From: Bryobacterales bacterium
GTDB lineage: Bacteria; Acidobacteriota; Terriglobia; Bryobacterales; Bryobacteraceae
DNA length: 64,000 bases
NCBI GenBank assembly: GCA_016721425.1
Contig: JADKID010000043.1
Location: forward strand, 124,001-188,000
Reading direction: 5' to 3'
Every line of letters starts with the position of its first letter. Position 1 is the first letter of the stretch. This document shows, piece by piece, positions 1 through 7,406 of the stretch. Below the pieces are notes generated by a model. That model was not told the DNA's origin. It ran no database searches and saw only the letters and a program-made list of their open reading frames with translations. The translations under genes were made by a program, and so were the position numbers.

Positions 1-2
1 GT

Positions 3-386
3 GTGGCCGGCACTCTCGTCCTGCTCGATTGCGCCACCGCCACCATCGGGTTTCATATCGAAATCAAGCCGGGCCAGCGTGTGGTACTCACCACCGCCAA
101 ACTGAACCAGGTGACGCTGAAGGGGAAATCGGGACAGAAACGCGAATTCGTCTGCGGTCCGCAGAAACCCGCGCCCGCCGTGGAGGCAGGCTATAACTCG
201 TCTGGCGTCGCTGGGCAGGCGCAGGGCGAACCGGCCAAAGCCGCGCCTTCCCTGCCGCCCGCGCCGGCCAAGGCCGCCACGAAATCCGGGAAGAAAGCTC
301 CGCCCAAAAAGGCAGCGCCGCCACCCAAGCCCAAGCCGGTACCGCCGCCTGTTCTGGGCGAACTGGTTTGGCTGGAATTCAAGTAG
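3..386 (+). CDS. C-terminal part of an unknown protein (5' truncated by window edge)
   Basis: The reading frame is open from the first bases of the window, so the real start is probably upstream; the GTG at position 3 has no visible ribosome binding site. About 127 residues are seen. The first ~50 look like a folded beta-rich segment (with LLDC and REFVC). Then comes a low-complexity linker of Ala, Pro and Lys (about residues 55-115) and a short conserved-looking end, GELVWLEFK. I do not recognise the family. The linker resembles those of cell-envelope or nucleic-acid-binding proteins, but no function can be assigned. It is convergent with the selenoprotein gene that ends 12 bp downstream. 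Confidence 0.6.
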   Translation: MAGTLVLLDCATATIGFHIEIKPGQRVVLTTAKLNQVTLKGKSGQKREFVCGPQKPAPAVEAGYNSSGVAGQAQGEPAKAAPSLPPAPAKAATKSGKKAPPKKAAPPPKPKPVPPPVLGELVWLEFK

Positions 387-398
387 CGGCGAACCGGC

Positions 399-935
399 CT
401 ATTGTTTCCTCACACGCGCGCAGGCGGTGACCGCGCCTGTTGGATCCACCGCGGCCGAGCCTTCCTCGATGTGTTGGATCTTGCCGCCGGCGTCGATGAC
501 GAACGTCGCCCGGTTGGCGACTCCGGAGTCTTTGTTCAGCACGCCATACGCCTCGGAGACGCTACGCTTTGAGAAATCGCTTGCCAGGGGGAAGGAAAGC
601 TTCAGCTCTTCCTTGGACCAGTGGCTGAGCGTCGGCAGGTTGTCCGTGCTGATGCCCACCACCACCGCGCCGGCCTCTTCAAATTTGGCGATACCAGCCT
701 GGTACGCCGTCATTTCCTTCGTTCAACCACCTGTGAAGGCAGCCGGAAAAAAGGCGAGAACCACCGTCTTTCCGCGCTGTTCGGAGAGCTTGAACGGGGC
801 GCCGGCGGTGGTGCGCAGGCTGACCTCAGGCGCAGCGTCTCCGACTTTCAGATGGGTCTTCGGCGGTGGGGTTGGCTGCGCCGCGAGCGTGCCAGCCATT
901 AGGGCCAATGCCGCCAGTGAGTTTAGAAATCGCAT
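399..935 (-). CDS. Peroxiredoxin-like selenoprotein (in-frame UGA = Sec71)
   Basis: AhpC/TSA-type thiol peroxidase, 178 residues if UGA is read as selenocysteine. Residues 1-20 form a signal peptide or anchor (LAALALMAGTLAAQ), so it probably acts outside the cytoplasm. The core starts at KVGDAAPEVSL. The peroxidatic motif PxxxTxxC is present as PAAFTGG-U, the Cys codon being TGA at 725-723. The frame then continues without a break as TKEMTAYQ and a normal peroxiredoxin fold (VVVGISTDN, FPLASDFS, ATFVID). A Cys at ~172 could be the resolving residue. The start ATG at 935 has GGGAGG 6 nt upstream. A stop-respecting caller would report a 70-residue fragment and/or an orphan C-terminal half. A plain nonsense mutation is the alternative, but the codon position and the hairpin after it argue against that. 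Confidence 0.85.
687..708 (-). promoter_or_regulatory. bSECIS-like hairpin after the UGA of the peroxiredoxin gene
   Basis: Read on the minus strand, GGCG-UACC (708-701) pairs with GGUA and CGCC (695-692, 690-687), leaving a single bulged U at 691 and a 5-nt loop AGGCU. The loop begins 22 nt after the UGA (725-723). Bacterial SECIS elements lie inside the coding sequence at about this distance, have a short stem and need a G in the first two loop positions; the E. coli fdhF element has a similar AGGUCU loop and a bulged U, though on the other arm. The structure was read by eye; no folding energy was computed. Confidence 0.7.
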
Positions 936-968
936 GGAACCTCCCAGGTTCAGGCCGTCCGGGGTTGT

Positions 969-980
969 GAGACCGGTCTC
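969..980. promoter_or_regulatory. Perfect 12-bp palindrome upstream of the selenoprotein peroxiredoxin
   Basis: GAGACCGGTCTC is a perfect inverted repeat 33 bp upstream of the peroxiredoxin start, in the 166-bp divergent gap shared with cheW. It could be an operator for either gene. No regulator family is recognised from the sequence, and a 12-bp palindrome can occur by chance. Confidence 0.25.
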
Positions 981-1045
981 TTGCCGCCGAGGATAGCAGG
1001 CTGACCCTGGCTTCAGCAACTTTCTCTCTGACTTCGCCCAGCCTC

Positions 1046-1053
1046 GCCGATAA
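1046..1053 (+). promoter_or_regulatory. sigma-28-like -10 box upstream of cheW
   Basis: GCCGATAA matches exactly the -10 element of flagellar/chemotaxis sigma-28 (FliA) promoters and lies 48 bp before the cheW start. The matching -35 element (TAAA about 15 nt further upstream) is absent; the bases there read TCTG. So only half of the promoter is supported. Confidence 0.3.
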
Positions 1054-1101
1054 ACATTCCGTGGGCAGCCTGAAGGCACGGCCCTGACCAGGAGGCATGA
1101 A

Positions 1102-1635
1102 GTGCAATCCGCATCTGTGATTGACGTTCCCGCCGGGCGCCAGCGCCAAGGCAAGTATCTCGTCTTTCAGTTGGGTAAGGAAGAGTTCGGTGTGCGCGTC
1201 GTCAAAGTGAGAGAAATCATGGGGCTGCAGGAGATTACCAGCGTGCCTCAAACGCAGGACTTTGTCCGTGGCGTGATCAATCTCCGGGGCAAGGTGATCC
1301 CCGTCATCGACTTGCGCCGCAAGTTCCGGCTCGATGATCTGGAGGACACGCAGCGCACCTGCATTGTCGTGTTGCAGGTGGCGCACGAGGGTGGCGACAT
1401 CATGATGGGCGTCATCGTGGACGGCGTTAGCGAAGTGCTCACGATTCAGGAAAACGAAATCGAAGATACGCCCGAATTTGGTGACGACGTGCAGATGCCG
1501 TACATCCTCGGCATGGCCAAGGTGAAGGGTGCGGTGAAGATCCTGCTCGACATTGACCAAGTGCTCACGAACAACGAAATCCGCGGTCTCGGTCGTGAAA
1601 CCGCAATGGAGACAGAGGCTTCGTTCGACTTCTGA
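1102..1635 (+). CDS. cheW: Chemotaxis coupling protein CheW
   Basis: CheW links chemoreceptors to the kinase CheA in the signalling array. The 177-residue protein is a single CheW domain with the usual motifs: YLVFQLGKEEFGV, VREIMG, VRGVINLRGKVIPVIDLR, and a C-terminal LDIDQVL. The GTG start at 1102 is chosen because GGAGG (1091-1095) sits 6 nt upstream; the ATG at 1097 is in another frame and stops quickly. It is the first gene of a same-strand chemotaxis operon running to about 8.46 kb; the MCP gene follows after 24 bp. Confidence 0.95.
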   Translation: MQSASVIDVPAGRQRQGKYLVFQLGKEEFGVRVVKVREIMGLQEITSVPQTQDFVRGVINLRGKVIPVIDLRRKFRLDDLEDTQRTCIVVLQVAHEGGDIMMGVIVDGVSEVLTIQENEIEDTPEFGDDVQMPYILGMAKVKGAVKILLDIDQVLTNNEIRGLGRETAMETEASFDF

Positions 1636-1659
1636 TCCGCCTGCTCCGAAGGAAAAAAC

Positions 1660-3249
1660 ATGCAAACCCAGAAAAAGACTCTCGGATTCAAGATCTACCT
1701 CGCGTCCGGCCTACTTGCCGCTTTTCTGCTCATCCTGAGTGGATTCACTGTTTTCACCATCACGAGTCTGCAGGCCAAGATGAACGGAATGGCCACAATG
1801 GAGGTTCAGAAGATTGACCTTGCGGGCAGGGTTGCATCCGGATTCAACCTGATGTGGGCTTCCGCGCGAGGAATCCTGGTGGGCACCATGACCGGAAAGC
1901 CGGACGTCGTCGGCGCCGCTGAGGGTACGCTCCAGCAGGGGCGGGATCAGGTGGCCGCGTCACTGCGAGGGATTGAACCGCTGCTGACCACCGATGAGGG
2001 TAGGCGGATCGTGGCCTCGCTGAAGAATCGGGCCGGTGAGTTGGATCAGAACATGAATCGGTTTCAGAGCGCCATCAAGGGGCAGCGCCTGGACGAGGCG
2101 GTACAGTTGCTGACCGTGCAGATGCGTGAGGGATTTATAAAGGCTAGCCAGGAATCGAAGGACTTTCTCGAACTGCAGGGCCGGCTCGTGGCAGCCACGG
2201 CCGTGGCGGCTGATCAGCAGGTGAGCCTTGCCCGGCTACTGTCAATTCTGCTCTCCCTGCTGACTCTTGGCGTGGCCACCGGGCTCATTGTGACGTTCTA
2301 CCGCAGCAACAACGAACTGCGGCAGATTGCATCCGAGATCGGCGAAGGTTCGCGCCAGGTGGCCGGAGCCGCCCAGCAGGTATCGGGCTCCTCGCAAGCG
2401 CTGGCGCAGGGATCGAGTGAGCAGGCCGCGTCGTTGGAGGAAACCTCTGCCTCCACCGAGGAGATCAACTCGATGACGCAGAAGAACGCTGAGAACGCGA
2501 GTCACGCCGCTACTGAAACAGAGAAGGCGGACCAGTTGTTGAAGGAGACAGATCAGAAGCTGACGCAGATGATCGGCTCCATGCGCGAGATCAACTCATC
2601 CAGCGAGAAGATCTCCAAGATCATCCGGGTGATCGACGAAATTGCGTTCCAGACCAACATTCTGGCGCTGAATGCTGCCGTGGAGGCGGCGCGCGCAGGA
2701 GAGGCGGGGATGGGATTTGCGGTCGTCGCCGATGAAGTCCGCAACCTGGCCCAGCGATGCGCCCAGGCGGCCAAAGACACTTCCGATCTGATTGAAGAGT
2801 CCATCGTGCGGTCCAACGAGGGCAAGACTCGTCTGGATGAGGTGGCGAACTGTGTGACGCGAGTTTTTGACAATGCCACACGGATCAAGGAACTTGCCAA
2901 CGAAGTTCATGTCGGCAGCCAGGAGCAGGCACGCGGCATCGAGCAGATCTCGCGCTCCGTGGCGCAGATGCAGCAAGTGACGCAATCCACCGCTGCGAGC
3001 GCCGAAGAGAGCGCCTCCGCGGGCGAAGAGATGAGCGCCCAGGCCCATTCTCTGCACGATGCGGTGGGGCGTCTCAACGCGCTGGTCGGTGGCGCTGGCG
3101 AAGCTGTTGCCGCACCGCCCAAGGTCCGGCGCGATCATCCCAGGGCGAAAGCAGCCGCTTCCGGGGTGCAAACCATCCGCAAACCTTCGACGCCGGTTCC
3201 GGCCGCCAAGAAGGACTTCCCGCTCGACGGAGATTTCAGCGATTTCTAG
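1660..3249 (+). CDS. Methyl-accepting chemotaxis protein without a clear HAMP domain
   Basis: Chemoreceptor of 529 residues. Transmembrane helix 1 is at ~10-32 and helix 2 at ~190-212, enclosing a helical sensor region of the four-helix-bundle type. After helix 2 only a short stretch (RSNNELRQIASEIGEG) precedes the coiled-coil signalling hairpin, so a normal ~50-residue HAMP is not evident. Likely methylation segments are around ASLEETSASTEE and STAASAEESASAGEE. The conserved hairpin tip IDEIAFQTNILALNAAVEAA, which contacts CheA and CheW, is intact. There is no NWETF-type tail for CheR/CheB docking; the protein ends DGDFSDF. The ligand is unknown. The start has AAGGA just upstream. Confidence 0.95.
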   Translation: MQTQKKTLGFKIYLASGLLAAFLLILSGFTVFTITSLQAKMNGMATMEVQKIDLAGRVASGFNLMWASARGILVGTMTGKPDVVGAAEGTLQQGRDQVAASLRGIEPLLTTDEGRRIVASLKNRAGELDQNMNRFQSAIKGQRLDEAVQLLTVQMREGFIKASQESKDFLELQGRLVAATAVAADQQVSLARLLSILLSLLTLGVATGLIVTFYRSNNELRQIASEIGEGSRQVAGAAQQVSGSSQALAQGSSEQAASLEETSASTEEINSMTQKNAENASHAATETEKADQLLKETDQKLTQMIGSMREINSSSEKISKIIRVIDEIAFQTNILALNAAVEAARAGEAGMGFAVVADEVRNLAQRCAQAAKDTSDLIEESIVRSNEGKTRLDEVANCVTRVFDNATRIKELANEVHVGSQEQARGIEQISRSVAQMQQVTQSTAASAEESASAGEEMSAQAHSLHDAVGRLNALVGGAGEAVAAPPKVRRDHPRAKAAASGVQTIRKPSTPVPAAKKDFPLDGDFSDF

Positions 3250-3258
3250 GAGCCTATC

Positions 3259-5115
3259 ATGGCGAAACGCAAGTCCACGGTGGCGCAGGCACAGCCCGCG
3301 CCACCGGCAGTACCGGAGATCCCCGTCGATCAGGCGATGATGGATCTCAGCAACCTATCGGGCCAAATTCAGCACACAACGCAGTCCGATGTATCCGGAG
3401 TTGCGCCGCCAGCCTTTGCAGCCAACGAGCTCAACCAGGATCCGCAGCTGATTCAGGATTTCCTCGTTGAGGCGCGTGAGCACCTGACGAACGTGGAAGG
3501 CCGGCTTTTGGAGATTGAGCAGGGCGTACATACGGCCGAGACGCTCCACAGCGCTTTCCGCAGCTTTCACACGTTGAAGGGGCTGGCTGGCTTTCTCGAC
3601 TTTGCCGTTCTCCAGGAAGTAGCGCACGAGGTGGAGAGTCTTCTCGACATGGCGCGAAATGGGAACTTGGTGCTGCGGCCGGCCACCGTGGATGTCGTCC
3701 TGCAATCGGGCGACTACCTGGGCGTGTGGCTGAACTACATCGAGTCCTCTGCCAACGCCAAGCCTGCCGCCACGCCGGGCGACCACATGCCTCTGGTGGA
3801 GCGCATTCGCGCGGCTGCCGTCCCGGAGGCCGCTGGCGATCCGGATTGCGAATCACTGTCCAATCCGGCAACGGAGGTTCCGGTGCAGGGTCCGGCCGAG
3901 GGAAGCGCGGCAGTGGCAGAGGTGACCAGCGGCGGCCGCCGGAGCGAATCTGCGCTCGTCAAGGTGGACACCTCGAAGCTGGAGTATCTCGTCGATATGG
4001 TGGGGGAGCTTGTCATCGCCCAATCGATGTTGCGCCACAATCCTGAGATTGGCGGTGTCCGTTCGCCCCGGTTGCAGCGGGACATCGCCCACCTGACGCG
4101 CATCACGGCTGAGGTACAGAAGACGGCCATGGCGATGCGCATGGTCCCGATCGGACAACTGTTCCGGCGCATGACCCGGCTGGTGCGCGATCTGGCCAGA
4201 AAATCCGGCAAGCAGGCGGAGCTCGAGTTGATCGGCGAGGACGTCCAGCTCGACCGTAACATCGTCGAGGAACTGGCGGACCCGCTCGTTCACATGCTCC
4301 GCAACTCAATGGACCACGGTCTGGAAGGTCCGGACGAGCGCCAGGCCGCGGGTAAGCCGGCGGCCGGGCGCGTACGCCTCAAAGCGTCCCATCAGGCGGG
4401 CTTGATTGTGATTGAGCTGACCGATGATGGCCGCGGCTTGAACCGCCAGAAGATTCTGGAGAAGGCGATTGAGCGCGGAGTGGTGAAACCGGACGCCCAG
4501 TTAACTGACAGTGAGATCTATCACCTGATCTTCGAGCCCGGGTTCTCGACGGCCGACAAGGTCACCGATGTTTCCGGCCGCGGCGTGGGCATGGACGTGG
4601 TGCGCCGCAACATCAACAAGCTGCGGGGCCGCATCGAGATCGTGTCGTCATCGGGCACCGGGACGACATTCCTTCTGAAGCTGCCACTCACTCTGGCTAT
4701 CATCGATGGCCTGGTGGTGGTAGTGGGGCAGGACCGCTATATCGTGCCTATTTTCGCAGTCCGCGAGATGTTCCGGCCGGCACCGGAGAATCTGTTCACG
4801 GTCGAGGGACGGGGCGAGATGGCGATGGTGCGCCAGAAGCTGCTGCCTGTGGTGCGGCTCAGCCGCCGGCTGGGCGTGGCTGCCAAATCGGAAGATCCCT
4901 GCGAAGGGCTGATGATTGTCGGCGAAAGCGACAGCAAGACATTCTGCCTGCTGGTGGACGAGCTGGCGGGCAAGCAAGAGGTGGTGATCAAGAGTCTCGG
5001 CGCCACGTTCCGGGACGTGCGAGGCATCGCCGGGGGAGCGATTCTGGGTGACGGGCGTGTCGGCCTGATTCTCGACCTGCCCACACTAGTGGGAGGTCTG
5101 GCACATGTTGCATGA
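3259..5115 (+). CDS. cheA: Chemotaxis histidine kinase CheA
   Basis: CheA autophosphorylates and passes phosphate to the receiver proteins encoded downstream. The 618-residue protein has an Ala/Pro-rich N-terminus, then an HPt (P1) domain at ~60-165 with phosphoacceptor His104 in SFHTLKG. The P3 dimerisation segment follows at ~240-300, the ATPase domain next (HMLRNSMDHG N-box, ELTDDGRGL and SGRGVGMDVV G-boxes), and a CheW-like P5 domain from ~485. No separate P2 domain is evident in the ~70-residue linker. TAGGAG precedes the ATG, which lies 9 bp after the MCP stop, and cheR overlaps its 3' end by 11 bp. Confidence 0.97.
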   Translation: MAKRKSTVAQAQPAPPAVPEIPVDQAMMDLSNLSGQIQHTTQSDVSGVAPPAFAANELNQDPQLIQDFLVEAREHLTNVEGRLLEIEQGVHTAETLHSAFRSFHTLKGLAGFLDFAVLQEVAHEVESLLDMARNGNLVLRPATVDVVLQSGDYLGVWLNYIESSANAKPAATPGDHMPLVERIRAAAVPEAAGDPDCESLSNPATEVPVQGPAEGSAAVAEVTSGGRRSESALVKVDTSKLEYLVDMVGELVIAQSMLRHNPEIGGVRSPRLQRDIAHLTRITAEVQKTAMAMRMVPIGQLFRRMTRLVRDLARKSGKQAELELIGEDVQLDRNIVEELADPLVHMLRNSMDHGLEGPDERQAAGKPAAGRVRLKASHQAGLIVIELTDDGRGLNRQKILEKAIERGVVKPDAQLTDSEIYHLIFEPGFSTADKVTDVSGRGVGMDVVRRNINKLRGRIEIVSSSGTGTTFLLKLPLTLAIIDGLVVVVGQDRYIVPIFAVREMFRPAPENLFTVEGRGEMAMVRQKLLPVVRLSRRLGVAAKSEDPCEGLMIVGESDSKTFCLLVDELAGKQEVVIKSLGATFRDVRGIAGGAILGDGRVGLILDLPTLVGGLAHVA

Positions 5116-5974
5116 CGATGGCTTGGGGGGCAGCCAGGCCACAGCCGTGGCAAGTGGAGGGGTCCGGCCTTCGGAATTCCGCGAGATTCAGTCGATGGCC
5201 CATGACATTTTCGGCCTGGAACTGAAGACGGGCAAGGAGGCCCTGGTCGGCGCGCGCCTTGGCAAGCGTGTGCGCGAACTCGGGTTGAAAGACATCAGCG
5301 ACTACCTCGGCCATGTGAAGCAGGATCACTCGGGCCTGGAACTGGCCGGCCTGATCGACGCACTGACCACAAACTTCACCAGCTTCCTGCGCGAGCCTGT
5401 GCACTTCAAGCTCCTGCGTGATCGGATCCTGCCCGGCCTGGCAGGTAGGCAGACCTACCAGATTTGGAGCGCCGGTTGCTCCACGGGTGAAGAGCCGTAC
5501 AGCATTTTGTTCGAAACCGCCGAGACGCTTGGTGACACCAAGCTGGGCGCGATGAAACTGCTGGCTACCGACATCTCCACGCGCGCTCTGAAGGCGGCGT
5601 CGGAGGGCATCTTTCCGGTGGCGCGTCTCAAAGAGCTACCCGACTCCTGGAGGAAACGCTACTTCCAGCGGGGCACCGGCCAGCAGGAGGGCATGGTGCG
5701 TGTGCGCCCGGAGTGGCGTGCGCGAGTACAGTTTGAGCGATTGAATCTGATGGAGGATCTCTCCCGGATGCCGCGCTGCGCGGTGATTTTCTGCCGGAAT
5801 GTGATGATTTACTTCGACAAGCCCACGCAGGAGCGGTTGGTGGGCCAGTTTGCGGCTCGCCTCGACCCAGGTGGCTGGCTGCTGATCGGGCACTCGGAGG
5901 GGCTGATGGGAGTCCGGCACGACCTGGAGTACGTGATGCCGGCGGTCTATCGGAAGCCGGGTGCGGGCCGCTGA
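5105..5974 (+). CDS. cheR: Chemotaxis protein methyltransferase CheR
   Basis: CheR transfers methyl groups from S-adenosylmethionine to glutamates of the chemoreceptor, opposing CheB. The 289-residue protein has the N-terminal helical CheR domain (NFTSFLREPVHFKLL) and the SAM-binding domain with IWSAGCSTGEEPYS, LATDIST and IFCRNVMIYFDKPTQE. GGGAGG lies ~9 nt before the ATG, and the start overlaps the cheA stop by 11 bp, suggesting translational coupling. There are no TPR repeats or receptor-tail docking additions. Confidence 0.97.
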   Translation: MLHDDGLGGSQATAVASGGVRPSEFREIQSMAHDIFGLELKTGKEALVGARLGKRVRELGLKDISDYLGHVKQDHSGLELAGLIDALTTNFTSFLREPVHFKLLRDRILPGLAGRQTYQIWSAGCSTGEEPYSILFETAETLGDTKLGAMKLLATDISTRALKAASEGIFPVARLKELPDSWRKRYFQRGTGQQEGMVRVRPEWRARVQFERLNLMEDLSRMPRCAVIFCRNVMIYFDKPTQERLVGQFAARLDPGGWLLIGHSEGLMGVRHDLEYVMPAVYRKPGAGR

Positions 5975-6007
5975 GCCCGCGAGATCGGCCTGATTGAGGA
6001 AAACGAA

Positions 6008-6538
6008 ATGAGCACTCTGGTAGTCGGCGTAGGTGACTGCAAGGTCACCGCCGATCCGTCCGCGGAACTGGTCACCTACGCGCTGGGCTCCTGCATTGCC
6101 GTGGCAATCTGGGATCCCATTTCCCGTGTCGCCGGCCTTCTGCATTTCATGCTGCCCGACAGCGCGGTGGATCGTAGCGGGAACGGCCGAGATCATCCTT
6201 ACCGCTACGCCGACACCGGCACGCCAATGCTGTTCCGGGAGGCCTATCAACACGGCGCGGAGAAGAAACGTCTGGTCGTGCGCCTGGCGGGAGGGGCATC
6301 CGTGGTGGATGATCACGGCGTCTTCAACATCGGCAAGCGCAACTATGCGGCGTTGCGCAAGATCCTCTGGAAAGCCGGAGTGCTGGTGCACGGCGAAGAA
6401 GTGGGTGGGACTATCTCCCGGACTGTGCGGCTGGATTCGGCCAGCGGGCGGATGATGATCCGGCCGCCCGGCGAAGCCGAACGTGAAATTAGGGCCCAGA
6501 CTGGACGCGACGGAGGTTCCCAATGTCAAAATGCCTGA
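6008..6538 (+). CDS. cheD: Chemoreceptor glutamine deamidase CheD
   Basis: CheD deamidates receptor glutamines and, in several species, interacts with CheC-type phosphatases. The 176-residue protein carries the catalytic residues in LGSC (Cys29) and LLHFMLPD (His46), plus the LAGGAS segment and INIGKRN-like region (FNIGKRNY). Its usual partner type, a CheC/CheX-like protein, is encoded two genes downstream. The ATG has GAGG ~8 nt upstream, and the last 16 bp overlap the following receiver gene. Confidence 0.95.
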   Translation: MSTLVVGVGDCKVTADPSAELVTYALGSCIAVAIWDPISRVAGLLHFMLPDSAVDRSGNGRDHPYRYADTGTPMLFREAYQHGAEKKRLVVRLAGGASVVDDHGVFNIGKRNYAALRKILWKAGVLVHGEEVGGTISRTVRLDSASGRMMIRPPGEAEREIRAQTGRDGGSQCQNA

Positions 6539-6924
6539 TGATTGTCGATGACTCGCCGGTGATGCGCTCGTTCGTCAAGCGCACATTGCTGGCCGCCGGA
6601 CTGCCGGTGGATACCTGCCTGGAGGCTGCCAACGGCCTCGACGCGCTCGAAAAGCTACGCGCCTTCAACCTTGTCGGCAGCATTGATCTCATCCTGACCG
6701 ATATCAACATGCCGGTAATGGACGGTGAAGGGCTCCTGGCTGAACTCAAGCGGGACGTCGCGCTCGCCTCAATTCCTGTCGTCGTTGTCTCTACCGATTC
6801 CACCGATCAACGCGTCGGCACGCTCATGAGACTCGGAGCTTCGGACTACGTGCGCAAACCATTTCCGCCGGAACGCCTCAGCCAGGTGCTCAGCGGTATC
6901 TTTCCCGGCTGGTCCGGTCAGTGA
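6523..6924 (+). CDS. Single-domain response regulator (CheY-like)
   Basis: A stand-alone receiver domain of 133 residues with the acidic pair Asp9/Asp10, phosphoacceptor Asp60 (ILTDINMPVMDG), Ser90/Thr91 in VVVVSTDS and Lys112 in RKPFPP. There is no output domain, so it likely carries the phosphate signal from CheA to a motor or other effector. GGAGG stands ~7 nt before the ATG, and the gene overlaps cheD by 16 bp. Whether the output is flagella, twitching or another process cannot be told here. Confidence 0.93.
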   Translation: MSKCLMIVDDSPVMRSFVKRTLLAAGLPVDTCLEAANGLDALEKLRAFNLVGSIDLILTDINMPVMDGEGLLAELKRDVALASIPVVVVSTDSTDQRVGTLMRLGASDYVRKPFPPERLSQVLSGIFPGWSGQ

Positions 6925-6935
6925 AGGTGGCTCTC

Positions 6936-7406
6936 ATGGATACCCAGAATGATGCCCGGAATCTCACCAATCCCGCCCTGCGCGAAGTTTGCCGCCAGGC
7001 GGTCCTCGAAGTCCTCGAGACCATGTTCTTTGAAATCCCGCTGGATGAAGACATCCCCTCGCCCGTCCACGAACCAGACGCGCTCATCGCCTGCGCCCGG
7101 TTCGATGGCAGCCTGAGTGGCTGGCTCTGCGTGGCCATCTCCCGCTCCTGCGCCGGACCTCTCGCCGCCGGCTTTCTCGGCCTCGACGAAGAAGAAGTGG
7201 GCGAGGAGGAGTGCCGCAGCATGCTGATTGAACTCACCAATATCGTGTGCGGCGCCACGCTGAGCCGGCTGGAACCTTCAGGCCGCCTGCACATTCAGCA
7301 ACCCGTCCTTGTTGAGTCGCCCCATATCTGCGACTCGCCGTGGCTGCGATTTCCTTTGAGTCGTGGTTCCTTCGACGCCGCGCTCTCCACTGGACCCTAC
7401 GCATGA
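6936..7406 (+). CDS. CheX/CheC-like phosphatase-family protein
   Basis: 156 residues with the layout of CheC/CheX proteins: an N-terminal helix (EVCRQAVLEVLETMFFE) and a second helix with MLIELTNIVCGATLSRL, equivalent to the E-x3-N signature with which CheX/CheC attack phospho-CheY. Only one full signature copy is evident, more like CheX. The ATG at 6936 is preferred because AGGTGG lies 5 nt upstream; a GTG at 6921 overlapping the previous stop is the alternative. It overlaps cheB by 4 bp. Likely role: dephosphorylating the receiver protein encoded just upstream, since no CheZ is present. Confidence 0.8.
   Translation: MDTQNDARNLTNPALREVCRQAVLEVLETMFFEIPLDEDIPSPVHEPDALIACARFDGSLSGWLCVAISRSCAGPLAAGFLGLDEEEVGEEECRSMLIELTNIVCGATLSRLEPSGRLHIQQPVLVESPHICDSPWLRFPLSRGSFDAALSTGPYA

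Noticed and set aside
399..725. Simple nonsense mutation or sequencing error as explanation for the UGA in the peroxiredoxin gene
   Set aside because: The stop lands exactly on the catalytic Cys codon, the frame is intact after it, and a SECIS-like hairpin follows; this combination is not expected from a random mutation. It cannot be fully excluded without reads.
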